This document shows positions 45,488 through 56,439 of a stretch of DNA of 64,000 nucleotides, one piece after another. Position 1 is the stretch's first letter; the number at the start of each line of letters is the position of its first letter. The stretch covers positions 50,150,285 through 50,214,284 of the forward strand of contig NC_073745.1 in the NCBI RefSeq assembly GCF_029784135.1, in the 5' to 3' direction. The position numbers were made by a program, and so were the translations under genes. The stretch is from Toxorhynchites rutilus septentrionalis. Lineage: Eukaryota > Arthropoda > Insecta > Diptera > Culicidae. The notes below the pieces were generated by a model. It had not been told where the DNA came from. It saw only the letters and a program-made list of their open reading frames with translations, and did not search any database.

Positions 45488-46080
45488 GAATCTCTCCAGC
45501 AGATGTTTATCAGAATTGATGACAGTATCGCGATTGTCATTGTTCACAAAGCAAGTGTGATTTGAAACATTTCAATAATTCGTTGTGCACATCCAAAAAT
45601 ACTTCCAGCTCGCCGACGATTCACCTGGCTTTAGACGAAGTGAGGTTATTTGCGAATGTGTGGATGAAAGCTCGATCTAGCGCCATCTGCCATTTAACAA
45701 CATAAATAAATTCGTTCTGTTTGAAAAACGTTTTTTTTATTCTTTATTTGAGAGGCTTTCAGCCTCCTGGGCTGGTTCGCCTTGTTTGAAAAACGACCGA
45801 CGGTGAAACTATTTAAATATTGTTTGAACATTATTACTACTTAAATGGCGATTAAAAATAGAGTATGAGGATTTGAATTTGTGGGTAAATGCATTGTTTG
45901 AAGTAAAATTGAGGAAAAGTATTCAGATTTTTCTCTGCATAGAGGCACTCTAATCGGTATATAGTTTATAACTTATTCTCATGCTTACCAAGTTTTTGCG
46001 CACAATTTCATCAAAATCGGTCGACCGTTTCGGAGGAGTTCGGTAACAAACTCCGTGAAACGAGATTTTTGTATCACTGT
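45488..46080 (+). repeat. Dispersed repeat, copy 2, interrupted by SINE tail
   Basis: Second copy of 43500-44050 in the same orientation. It is interrupted at 45731-45782 by a short SINE-tail insertion with a 13-bp target duplication. Confidence 0.65.
45731..45782 (-). mobile_element. Severely truncated SINE insertion, 13-bp target duplication
   Basis: A 52-bp insert (minus strand: GGCGAACCAGCCCAGGAGGC, then 'tgaaagcctctc' and an A-rich end) is flanked by TGTTTGAAAAACG at 45718-45730 and 45783-45795. The 'gcgaaccagcc..gctgaaa' block matches the tail half of SINE family C. The related empty site is at about 43695-43715. A 5'-truncated retroposition product. Confidence 0.85.
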
Positions 46081-46089
46081 CACTTTTCG

Positions 46090-47150
46090 TTCTGATCAGT
46101 ATTCTCAGCCTAGAGAATATATTTTCCTCCCACATGAAGCTCTCCGAAGCATCACACGACGATTCAATTCGGCTGTCTTTGGTTAGGCACGCAGCAAACG
46201 CGAATGCATGATGAGTGAGTTCTCCCGATGCAATAATGCTTCCCTATTCCCTGTGCGAAAAGCGACTCTCGTGTGCAAGTGTGCGCTGCTTTTATTGTTA
46301 CCCTGCAACAGGAGGGTCTCCTCCGATGCTAAAGGAGGAACGACCACACGTCATCCTTTGGTGATTCTGCAGTTCTGTCCCAAGCCAATCCCCTGATGAA
46401 GAGGCATCGCTGGCTGACTGTTGGCAAGCACAAGCATTGAAAATCCAGGGCCGAATTAGTGCCGGGTTTCGGTACGTACGCGAGTCGTCAGCACTCCGAC
46501 ACTCCTGTCAGATACACAGTACAAATCACATTTTTCGAACATCGCATCGAATCGCAAACGGAAAAATGAAACCCCATAAAGAACAGACGTACGACCAGTG
46601 GAAGCGTTCGGTCGCCGGCTGAGCCCTAAGTGAAAAATATAAATATTCAAATAAGGGGTGAAAAGGCGAGAATGTACGATGCACTAAGCAGCAGGGAACG
46701 GGTGGGAATCGAAGACTGGTAAACTTGTCCCTTACACGCAGGGTAGGGTGTTTGTGTGTGTGCCTCACAGCGTTCTGGCAATTCGGGAGGGTGAATTTTT
46801 TGTTCGAAATGGACCTTATTTGCGAGTGGTTTAGGATGTTGGTGGGATTCGGAAAGGCAAGTCAAAATAATCAGAAACCAGTCCTACTGGCAGAGCTTCG
46901 CTTTTTTTTGTACTTATGGAACGAGATAATAAATTTTTCAAAGCATTATTTTGATGAGAATTTATTGAACAAATTAGCAATTATTCGACTAGAACGAACG
47001 GAGACAGTAGCACGGAGTATGTGAATCTGTAGAAAAAATAAATTTACTAGTTATGGATTTTGGTATTACGAAAACAATTCACTATTTCACAGAGACTATC
47101 TCTACCGATATTGCCGATGTTAACAGAGACATTCACATATCTAGAGAGCA
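46090..47150. other. Non-repetitive island, no gene confirmed
   Basis: GC-richer interval at 46130-46870 with many short ORFs (up to 99 codons) and no domain. It could be regulatory or an untranslated exon; the sequence does not decide. Confidence 0.3.
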
Positions 47151-47155
47151 ATTCC

Positions 47156-47206
47156 AAATGAAATCGACAAATGACACTCATGTTTTGTCATTTGTCGATT
47201 TCATTT
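47156..47206. repeat. Perfect 21-bp hairpin
   Basis: AAATGAAATCGACAAATGACA at 47156-47176 pairs without mismatch with 47186-47206 across a 9-nt loop (CTCATGTTT). No repeat family was found around it. Confidence 0.9.
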
Positions 47207-47982
47207 TTGATTCGAATGAAAGTTTGTATTCCGTCATTTAACAGGAGGAAATATGAGTTTTCCAGAGCATTTGGGATTATTTTGATTCAAGTGTAATTTT
47301 TGAAAAGGGTGTATCGATTTTAGTAAGAGAAATCTTTGGTAATTTATATCTCAAAAACTATGAGTCGTACCGAAATAATGTCTTAGAAAGTGTTATAGAG
47401 TATCGATGTTAAAACGTGAAAAAAATATATACTGAGAAAAAAATTGTACTCTTTTTTTATTTACAAAATAAACCTTTAATTTGCAATGTCTAAAATACAT
47501 ATTTTTGAATTTTTATTTTTAATTTCTTCAATAAGTCTTAAATAGAAGTCATGTAGAAAATTTAAAAAATGAGTTCAAGATTTAGCTATTTTTGACGAAC
47601 TTTTGCCCGTGCTGCAATTTATCACCGTCAATGTCACAAAAACCCGACCATAGCCATAGCCAATTCCTTTCGCGGCACGTGGGATCCGACATCTGACTTA
47701 GTGATGGTCTGTTCCAATACCTCTCATTGTGAATCGCTCTGCTTACAGCTTTTCATAACAAGAATGATGGTCGTAGAAATGTGAATGACCAGACAGTTCC
47801 AATCATTTTTGACAATCGCGATGGTTATTTCGATTTGGAAAACTAATATGCTTCACGCACACAAACTGCCACTCCGCTTCGTAGTCACGAATGGGGATGC
47901 CAGGTGGTTTTTTTTTTTCAAATATCTTCACATGGTACCGAAAAAGTTCTTCACATGTTTACCATTTTGATGGTTTGATATA

Positions 47983-48781
47983 TTAGGTTGGGGAAAAAGT
48001 AATCCATTGTTTCTGGGTGAAATTCAAAACTATTTTTAATATGCTTCGGATTGTTCGATTTGGATCAAATGTTGCATATTTGGTTTTGTTGTAAAATTTG
48101 TTGCCATTCTAAAGGTAGCTTTATAATTTCTTTGTCATAGAGGTCTTGGTCCGTATTGGCGAAAAACTCCAGTAATAGATTTTTGCAATGTTCACTTCAT
48201 CCCAATTTCTTATCACTCAGGAATTTTTGCAATGCGAGGAAAAGGTAGTAATCGCTTTTTGGTGGATGCATTCCAACCAAGCTCTTGGAAATAGGTGGCC
48301 TTGCGTTGTCCTGATGGAACAAAAAACTTCTTTTGTTGGTTAATTTGGATCAAACGGTTCATTTGTTACCAATAAAGATCTTAATTTAGTGTATTGCACT
48401 AAAATGAAAAATTCAACAAAAATATTTTTTTTGCAAATTAAAAAAAAAATTAAAAAATAAATTATGTTGCACGTATTCTACTGTTGCAGTATCGGCAACA
48501 TAAACACCATTCACAATTTCAGAGGCCTAGCTTGCATTTTCGCATTTATAAGAGAAAAAGTGTAAAATGTACCGAAATTTCACTTTGTTGAAACACCAAC
48601 ACCCTGTAACTCACAACTGAAATGAAACAAACAAAAAACAGCAGAAGATTTTTTTTTCAGTGTGAAATGTCACCTTTACTACGAGCCTAAATTTGAAATT
48701 ATATAATCGATATTACGCGAGATATTGATCACTAAAGTTAGCTACCCAGAAAATAATGGATAACTTTTTCCCCAATCTAAT
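47983..48781 (-). mobile_element. Mariner element relic with terminal repeats
   Basis: The ends TTAGGTTGGGGAAAAAGTAA and, mirrored, TTAGATTGGGGAAAAAGTTA are flanked by TA at 47981-47982 and 48782-48783. The minus strand encodes HQDNARPPISKSLVGMHPPK then SDYYLFLALQKFLSDKKLG, the second and third catalytic Asp regions with the block between them shortened. At 799 bp the N-terminal half is lost. Confidence 0.85.
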
Positions 48782-48904
48782 ATGTAGTTTATATAGAACT
48801 AGACGTGATTTCAACGGTATGGTTCAATGAATAAAAAATAGATAAGTGAGAATGAGAAAAAATGAATGTCACTTGTAAAAATGGTACAATATATTGGCAT
48901 TATT

Positions 48905-49050
48905 TTCGGTAGATATTTGGTAGATTCATGCAGGTTTCGGATTCAATCTCGTTCTAACCAAAGATTCTTCATTGAGGAAATTTCTTCCCACTTGCACTGG
49001 TACATGCGTGTTCTTGAACTCAAAATATTGTCAAGGCGTTCCTATTAAAA
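48905..49050 (+). mobile_element. SINE family A, degenerate copy
   Basis: 'tttcggattcaatctcgttct' is a decayed box B region, followed by 'gaggaaatttcttcccacttgc' and 'tcaaggcgttcc', in the same order as 38640-38760. Confidence 0.6.
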
Positions 49051-49311
49051 CGTTAAAACAATCTGAAAAGATGAATAGAAAATACATGTTTGAAAACACT
49101 GTTTTCTTCAAATTGTATAAAATAATAAGATAATCGAAGTACAAGATTTGTTGATTAACTTTGTGTGAGTACCATCATTCGATACTAATGACAAATCGCA
49201 GCTCTAGCTATAACATGAGTGAAACGATTTATGTGTGGGAAAAATGTGTGTCGAATTTCTTTGAACTGTATGTCGCTCATTTCAGCAAGATCTAGTTTTG
49301 TTCCCATTATA

Positions 49312-50226
49312 CAGGGTGGGCCATTTAAAGTGGAAGCATCTGGCAACCCCATAACTTTTGACAGAGATGTCAGATTAACAAATGTCATACCGCGTTGGAA
49401 GCGTCATTTCAGTACAATTTTAACCATGGAACAATACACACCTAAACAACGCGCTGAAATTGTTCAGCTGTACATTCAAAATAACTTCTCAATTGTGTTA
49501 ACTAAACGTGCGTGGAAAAATAAAAATAAAGTTAAAACATCGCCTGGAGACAACACTATACGTCGATTATATGCTAAATTTATATCGTCTGGTAGTGTTG
49601 GTAATGCCAGTCATCTGTCCAGACGACCAAGACGTTTCGACGAGAATATTGATGCCGTTCGAGCCAGTGTTGCAGAGACTCCATCGACATCAGGTCGCCA
49701 TCGTTCGCAAGAGTTAGGCATCTTTTTATTGCCATTTGTTCGTTAAAATGAATTGGACAATTACTGGTTCCAACAGGACGGCGCTACATGCCATACAGCG
49801 GCTGCCACGACCAAATTATTGCGCGAAATGTTCCCCGGAAGATTAATATCGAAAAACGGCGATTATGACTGGCCACCGAGATCACCTGATTTGACGCCTC
49901 CTGACTTTTTTTTATGGGGATATCTAAAATCCAAGGTATACACTGGTAAACCAAGGACCCTGGCTGCGCTGAAAGACAATATCCGACAAGAAATTGCTGC
50001 CATATCGGCCGAAACATTGGGCAAAGTGATGGAAAATGCCGAAAAAAGGGCACATTTTGCGGTCAAGGCCAGAGGCGGTCATTTACGAGATATCATAATC
50101 AAAAAGTAGTTAGAAGAAATCTCCTTGGACCAAAATAAATGAATTTCAAAAAAAAAAATTTAAAATTCCACTTCTTTACTTTGCTATTGCAAAAAAAAAT
50201 CCTTCCACTTTAAATGGCCCACCCTG
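49312..50226 (+). mobile_element. DD41D-type mariner, 915 bp deletion derivative
   Basis: The inverted repeats CAGGGTGGGCCATTTAAAGT are flanked by TA (49310-49311 and 50227-50228). The N-terminus is MEQYTPKQRAEIVQLYIQNN, with a helix-turn-helix region to SRRPRRFDENIDAVRASVAE. A deletion of the core, with a stop at the junction (TAA 49744-49746), is followed by NYWFQQDGATCHTAAATTKL, PRSPDLTPPDFFLWGYLKSK and a normal C-terminus at 50107. From the Asp of QQDG to that of PPDFF there are 41 residues, the spacing of the DD41D (rosa-type) group. The first catalytic Asp is lost. Confidence 0.92.
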
Positions 50227-50229
50227 TAC

Positions 50230-50640
50230 AATCGATTGAAATTTTCGTTTTGAGAGTCAAACATTCTTCTTGCTACGCTTTCCATTCAGCCCGCATTAAG
50301 AGCATTTACACAATATCAGAGTCGATATTCACTCTCGAAGAAATTTATTATATAAAAAGGAAACAGTCATACATTCGACTAGAAAGTCTAACGAAAAGCT
50401 AAACGTCAGTCTTAAGGGATCGACACGGGGCTCAACGTGTTAAACATGTGTCGCATGTTAAATAAAATACAGCTGATTAACACGTTCGTCGCCCAACGCG
50501 ACGTGTTTTGCGGGGCCCCACTTGCGGATAAATTATTAAATGGAGATCAAACTTTGTTTGTAGACATTTGTTACCTAATCTAACAATATTTTTTTTCATT
50601 TTGAGAGCGAATTCACAACAATAACACATGTCAATCTATA
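50230..50640. other. Spacer, no gene seen
   Basis: No domain-bearing ORF and no shared repeats. Confidence 0.4.
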
Positions 50641-50649
50641 TATATTATT

Positions 50650-51560
50650 GTGCCAGTGAAAATGGTCATCTCGAATTTCAAAAAGTTACCCCATAAAAAA
50701 TGTTCACCACCTCGAAAAACCCTCTATGCAACATTTTTTGATGCCAAATGTCTTAAAATTGCATGAAACGTCGAGTTCTATTGTCTTCTCGAACATTTTT
50801 TTTTGTCAGAAATCGGCACTCTGGAACTTAGTTTTTTTCGGAATACGAAACGAAAAGTATGATTTTGAGTGCCAATAAAAATAGTTATCTCGATTTTTCA
50901 TTCGTAACTTGCAACGAAATGTTGATTTGCACGATAATTTATCCTACGCGAAATATTAGCTCATTCGGACTTCATTTACTGGTGTCACAAACGTTAAAAT
51001 TTGAGTTTTTTGAAAAACGATAAATCTCCGAAAATTGAGGTTTTCAAAAAAAGTTTGATGCCAAAAAACTTAAAATTGTATTACTCGTCGTGTTTTTTTT
51101 TTGGCACTCAGTCGTTTTTCCGCCTGAAAAATCGATTTTTGACAAAAAAAATTTTTTTTAGATAACTGTAAATCTGTTTCACTGTAATTTTAGGACATTT
51201 GGCATCAAAAATTTTTTTTTCGAAAACCCAGATTTCCTTGATTTTCTTGGGTGATTTTTCGGTTTTCAAAAAACCCAAAACTTTAACCGCTTTGCGCCAC
51301 TCTCCCGGACATGATTTAGGGGTGCCTCAAAGCACTCAAAGTTTAGATTTTTTTATTCTCGAAAATCTTCTAAGGGGGGAGTAAAGGAAATTTTGAAAAT
51401 CGAATTTTTTTTTCGATGCCAAATGACTTACAAATGCATAAAACGTCGAGAACTGGTGTCATCACGAAAAAAAATTATTCGCCGAAAATTTGGACTTTGA
51501 GACTGAAAGCAAAGTTATATCAAATGTTCCCACTTGAAAACCCACCTTGAAAAAAAAAAC
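50650..51560. mobile_element. Palindromic repeat, copy without the histone insert
   Basis: Related to 12636-16015. It runs in the same order from 'ttcaccacctcgaaaaa' through 'cggcactctgg' directly into 'tttttttcgga.tacgaaacgaaaag', where the other copy is interrupted at 12935/15061. It thus serves as an empty site. Confidence 0.75.
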
Positions 51561-51569
51561 ATTCTTTTA

Positions 51570-53960
51570 TCTAATTTCACTGGATATATAGTGATTTATC
51601 TTGTTTACTCCGGGTCAGATGTCGTGTAACTGTGACGAGCAATCGAAATAGAGTTGTTCCCAGTTGAGTAATCTCAATGCAAGTAAGATTTGTTTTATTG
51701 GTTAGAAAATGCAGGTGCTCCGTCAAATGTTTTTGCTATAAAAAGTGCTCTACCATAAAAAATATCTGAAAACCCCTGGTCTATAACATCGACATCGACC
51801 TTAAACTCAAACATACAGTATACAAATGTGCGTCCTGGGTTCAAATCGAACACGATAATGAAAGACTTATCCCTGTAACAACTTCAAACCAATCCTAATC
51901 GGGGTAAAGGGCCATAAAAACCTCTACGTGTGGTAAAAGTGGTTACTTGCGAATTCTGATTGAAGTTTGCCCACATACGTCTATCATCCAATTTTATCAG
52001 ATGTAATTTGCATGACATCATTGTGTATCGTGCTTTCGCATCAGTACTTCGGAAAATTTGGGTCGTCCGATTGCAGTCGAGATCAAACCCGTTCAGCATA
52101 AGGACACAGAGAGAAAAACAAACAACGCAACATCGAAATGAGGTTTTGTTCGGGAAAACTATTTACCCAACCCAAATAAAATCTCAGCCTAACGCTTAAC
52201 TTCGAGTACCGAGCACGCGTTAAAGTGTGTGTGTGTGTGTGTAAGTGCCTGTTCGACTAAATCCCCCGCCGAATTCGGATGTGTGCAGAGATAGGGGAAA
52301 AAAGACCAAGGAATGTGGCAACGTTTTGCGTTGCTACGGCTTGTTTCCTCGTGGGTTACAATTGAGAACATCGAGGGAAGGAATTTGAATTGTTGTTGCA
52401 CAGCATCCAGTGGCAGAAGGAGAACATACGCACAGCCTGTTTTCACCAACCTTAGTTCCACAAGAGAAAAGAAACTGCGTAAAAACGTGTGGCGCAGTGG
52501 GACGAAGGATGAGCAATTTCATTAAAATACACATAATTTAAATTCTATCCCTGGCGTTTGTGGAACCGATTGCAAGTTTGCGACCGTCTAATCTTACTTT
52601 CTATGCGTATGGCAACATTTTATGATCTCCGGAATTTCCTCCTGTCCTATTTTCCCCCCGAAAGTGGAACCTTTATCAATAATGCTTTTTAATCATTGCA
52701 ACCATAGCCAAAATGTGTCCGTATGGGTGCATTACGGATTGCACATTCTTTGGGCGTACCCGCGATGTCCTTTATGGCCACTGTATGCCACCCGAAAGAT
52801 AAAACGAGTAGCTGACATACCACAGATGATATAGGCACTTTTTTCAATTTAACGACCAACCCAAGGCTCGAGATAAGAAAATTTTAACATGTTTACTGCC
52901 TTCTCTCCAAACACCGGTGTCATTACAATGCCCGCCACCGGTTGGGGCTAAGGGGAGCATTATTCAAGATTTTATTGCAGCTTAAGGATGTACTTCTGCC
53001 ATGCTAGGAGATGAGAAAAGTTTCTCAAGTTATTAGTTGGTCTGCTTATTTAGGTTGGCCACGGCAAGGCCGCGGCTGTGTCTCCGGCTGCCATGTGGCG
53101 AAAGCAGGAACAATAGGCTGAATTCCACACGCCACACTGACGAGTCAAATTTATGGGCGCCGCCATGCACGTGTGAAAGGACCTTCCTGCGATTGTTGAA
53201 GCGATAATTTATGGTAAGTTCCATGCTTTGTTCGTTCGGAAACTTTGGACTAGGCAGAAATGGTTCCACTGGTGCGCATTTGTGCAAAAACGAAGAGAAT
53301 TGGGGAATATTTGAAATTCAGCATAAATCAGGTCCAGTCAGTGTGGAATTCTATTATGAATTCAGAATTATGGTTTCTTCGAACTTTCAATACAAAACGA
53401 AATTAAATTAATTAGAAATTAACCAATAGAAAAATTGAAAAGTGAAAGAGAATCAACGATAAGTGTAGTGTGCAGATTCCGCCTCATGATAATAACACAA
53501 ACAAAAACCGAACAGTTTGATTCATCGACCATCAGCCATCAGTGATCTAATCCAATCGTGTCAGCTGATTTCTCGCCGATTTTTCCGATTGAATTGCTAC
53601 GATATGTCAGCGAATAGTTTTCCGCCCATTCAAACAGCTGTATCCACTGAAGCACCATGAAAAAACAACACATTGGAGATGATTTTCAAATTATTTCACC
53701 CATACACCACACCGAGCGCCGACTGCAGGTTATGTGCGAAAAAGCCTTCACAGTGGAAACGTAAATTCATTTCGTGCTGCGTCATTACAGTGCCCAACAA
53801 AGGAATGAGTTCGATGTGACTGTTGAGATTTTCAATGAAATTTAGGGGAGCTTTCCACTACAGTCGAATTAGAAACGGTTTTAGAAATGTTGTTGGTGAC
53901 ATGTCCACTGTAAATACGACCAACTGTGGGTTGGTGGGTTCAGAAGAAGTGTAGTATTAG
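51570..53960. other. Mostly non-repetitive DNA, no gene confirmed
   Basis: Contains (GT)n at 52225-52242. ORFs up to 94 codons lack domains. 51.9-53.4 kb has normal complexity and may hold regulatory sequence. Confidence 0.35.
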
Positions 53961-53969
53961 GTTAACCGG

Positions 53970-54500
53970 AGCGGTCGTGTCGCCATCTATGATGAACAAA
54001 TCGAGACGCTGATCAAGAATAATCCTCGATACGCAACACATAACCTGGCAGTTTCACTGCAAACATCTAAAACCATTGTTAACGAGCAGTGATTATCATA
54101 CCACTTCATTCAGTCGACAAAGAGATATCAACGTTTAGAACTTTACATCCCAAACGTAACGCTCTCGTTTTAGAAATGTTAAACTCTCGCCTCAGTACAG
54201 AAATGAGAGAGGAAATCCCACGTGAAAACATTTAATAGATCGCTTCTCTATCTGCGACTCACTTCATGAATGTAACAAAAACACGCCGTTTCTGTTTCTG
54301 TTTCAATAATGTTGAGCGAAACAATCTCGGAGTGAGCGAAACAAGCCACCATTAGCTACCGGTCTTTACCCGTTAAAGTCAAACTCTGTGCCTGATGGGA
54401 AGGAATCTTCTACCGAGTTTCTGAACTCTGATCGCAACTGGACGAATTAAAGGTAGAGATTCAGGACAAATGTCCAGAATAACCTAATATGGTAGGTGTA
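53970..54500 (+). pseudogene. Decayed mariner transposase relic
   Basis: Around 53985 the frame gives IYDEQIETLIKNNPRYATHN then LAVSLQTSKTIVNEQ, the helix-turn-helix part of mariner transposases. Around 54385-54480 it gives CAWWEGIFYRVSELRSQLDE then LKVEIQDKCPE, corresponding to the WWD-G-Y-ELL..QLDQLK block. Stops and an insertion separate them. No ends found. It lies just upstream of a better-preserved mariner. Confidence 0.65.
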
Positions 54501-54806
54501 GCATTTCTGAACCTTATGTATTTTTGAAAATCCGGCAATTCCATTGAACTTGGCTTGGATGGTCTATAAAAACAACTTCAATAAACTTGTTCATAAAAAA
54601 AGCGCTGAAGGATGGAATTTTCAACCTATGATCCATTCCATGAGGTTATGCACCAGAGAACCAAATTTCAAATCTTGTTTTAGGATAAAAAACTTTATTT
54701 GAATACGCACTAGTTATATCACACATTCTTTGAAACGAATTTGATTTTTATGCACCAACCTTCGAGAGGGGCGAGTTTTAAGAACTACATAATTATATTT
54801 AAAATA

Positions 54807-56098
54807 TTAGGCTGTCAAAAAAGTCCTGCGGTATTTCCGCGAGGTGTCGTTGTAAGCGCGTAGTTCTAGTTGTATTCATTGTATCGAGTCATACTATAGC
54901 TTGTTGGAAAGGTATTTTTGCGCGCTATAATATAGTCCTTGACAGTGTTTTGTTTGGTTAGGTCGTTCGTGAGTTATAGTGTCGCAAATATGGAACAAAA
55001 TAAAGAGAAATCCGACATATTTTACAGTACTACTATGATAAAGGCAAAAATGCATCTCAAGCTGCCAATAAAATTTGTGCAGTTTATGGACCCGATACAG
55101 TTTCCATGGTTTCAATGTTTTGATGTTCCGATGGTTTCAATGTTTTCGTTCTGGTGTAGAGGTCGTCGAAGATGCGCCACGCTCCGGAAGGCCTGTCGTC
55201 GAAAATTGCGACAAAATCGCTGAATTAGCCGAGAAAGACCGGCATAGTAGCAGTCGTAGCATAGGTCAAGAGCTGGGTATAAGTCATCAAACCGTTATTA
55301 ACCATTTGAAGAAGCTTGGATTCACAAAGAAGCTCGATGTATGGGTGCCACACACGTTGACGCAAAAAATTATCTTTGACCGTATCGACGCATGTGAATC
55401 GCTGCTGAATCGCAACAAAATCGACCCGTTTCTGAAGCGGATGGTGACTGGCGATGAAAAGTGGGTCACTTACGACAACGTGAAGCGCAAACGGTCGTAG
55501 TCGAAGCCCGCTGAAGCGGCTCAGACGGTGGCCAAGCCCTCATTAACGGCCAGGAAGGTTCTGCTGTGTGTTTGGTGGGATTGTCAAGGAATAATCTATT
55601 ATGAGCTGCTTCCCTATGGCCAAACACTCAATTCGGACCTGAACTGCCAACAACTGGACCGCTTGAAGGTAGCACTCATGAAGAAGAGGCCATCTTTGAT
55701 AAACAGAGGCCGCATTGTCTTCTATCAGAACAACGCCAGGCCACACACTTCTTTGGTGACGCGCCAGAAGCTCCGGGAGCTCGGATGGGAGGTTCTTTTG
55801 CATCCGCCGTATAGTCCGGACCTTGCACCAAGTGACTACCACCTGTTTTTGTCCATGGCGAACGAGCTAGGTAGTCAGAAGTTAGCCACAAAAGAGGCTT
55901 GTGAAAATTGGCTATCCGAGTTTTTTGCCAATAAGGAAGCGAGCTTCTATAACAGGGGTATAATGAAGTTGGCATCTCGTTGGGAACAAGTCATCGAACA
56001 AAATGGCGCATATTTGACTTAAAACAGATGATTGTAACTAATTTTATGAACAAATGAAAATTCAAAAAAAATACCGCAGGACTTTTTTTACAGCCTAA
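54807..56098 (+). mobile_element. Near full-length mariner element (DD34D), inactivated
   Basis: 1292 bp with inverted repeats (TTAGGCTGTCAAAAAAGTCC and its mirror) and TA on both sides (54805-54806, 56099-56100). The transposase starts at about 54990 (MEQNKEKSDIFY). Its N-terminal third is broken by frameshifts and a short duplication ('ggtttcaatgtttt' twice). From 55140 the frame is good: RSGRPVVENCDKIAELAEKD, VTGDEKWVTYDN (first Asp). TAG replaces Trp at 55498-55500, then VWWDCQGIIYYELLPYGQ. QNNARPHTS has Asn where the second catalytic Asp should be. SPDLAPSDYHLF is intact, 34 residues on. Closest by eye to the cecropia-type mariners. Confidence 0.93.
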
Positions 56099-56439
56099 TA
56101 TTTTAGGTTTTTCTATTTTTATGTTTCTTGAGATATCTCTGCACTTGCTCAACCAAACTTCAATGTCTTTATACCATTGGATGGATAATTAAATACTTGT
56201 TTGAAGAGCCGTTGGTGGACCTAGGTTTCATTCTGTAATTTGTGAGAAACAGGGATTTGAAAAACAGATCTTTTAAAGCGTTGTCACGTCACAAAAATAG
56301 AGCATTTTTTAGTTTATCAGATGAACCTAAGTTCAAACATTTCTATACTTGGGTTTCTCTGAGCAAACAATGAGAGTCAACAACCCACAAAATTTGGTTA
56401 ATATCGGTCCACAAATGGAGGAGAAACAACTGTCCCCAG

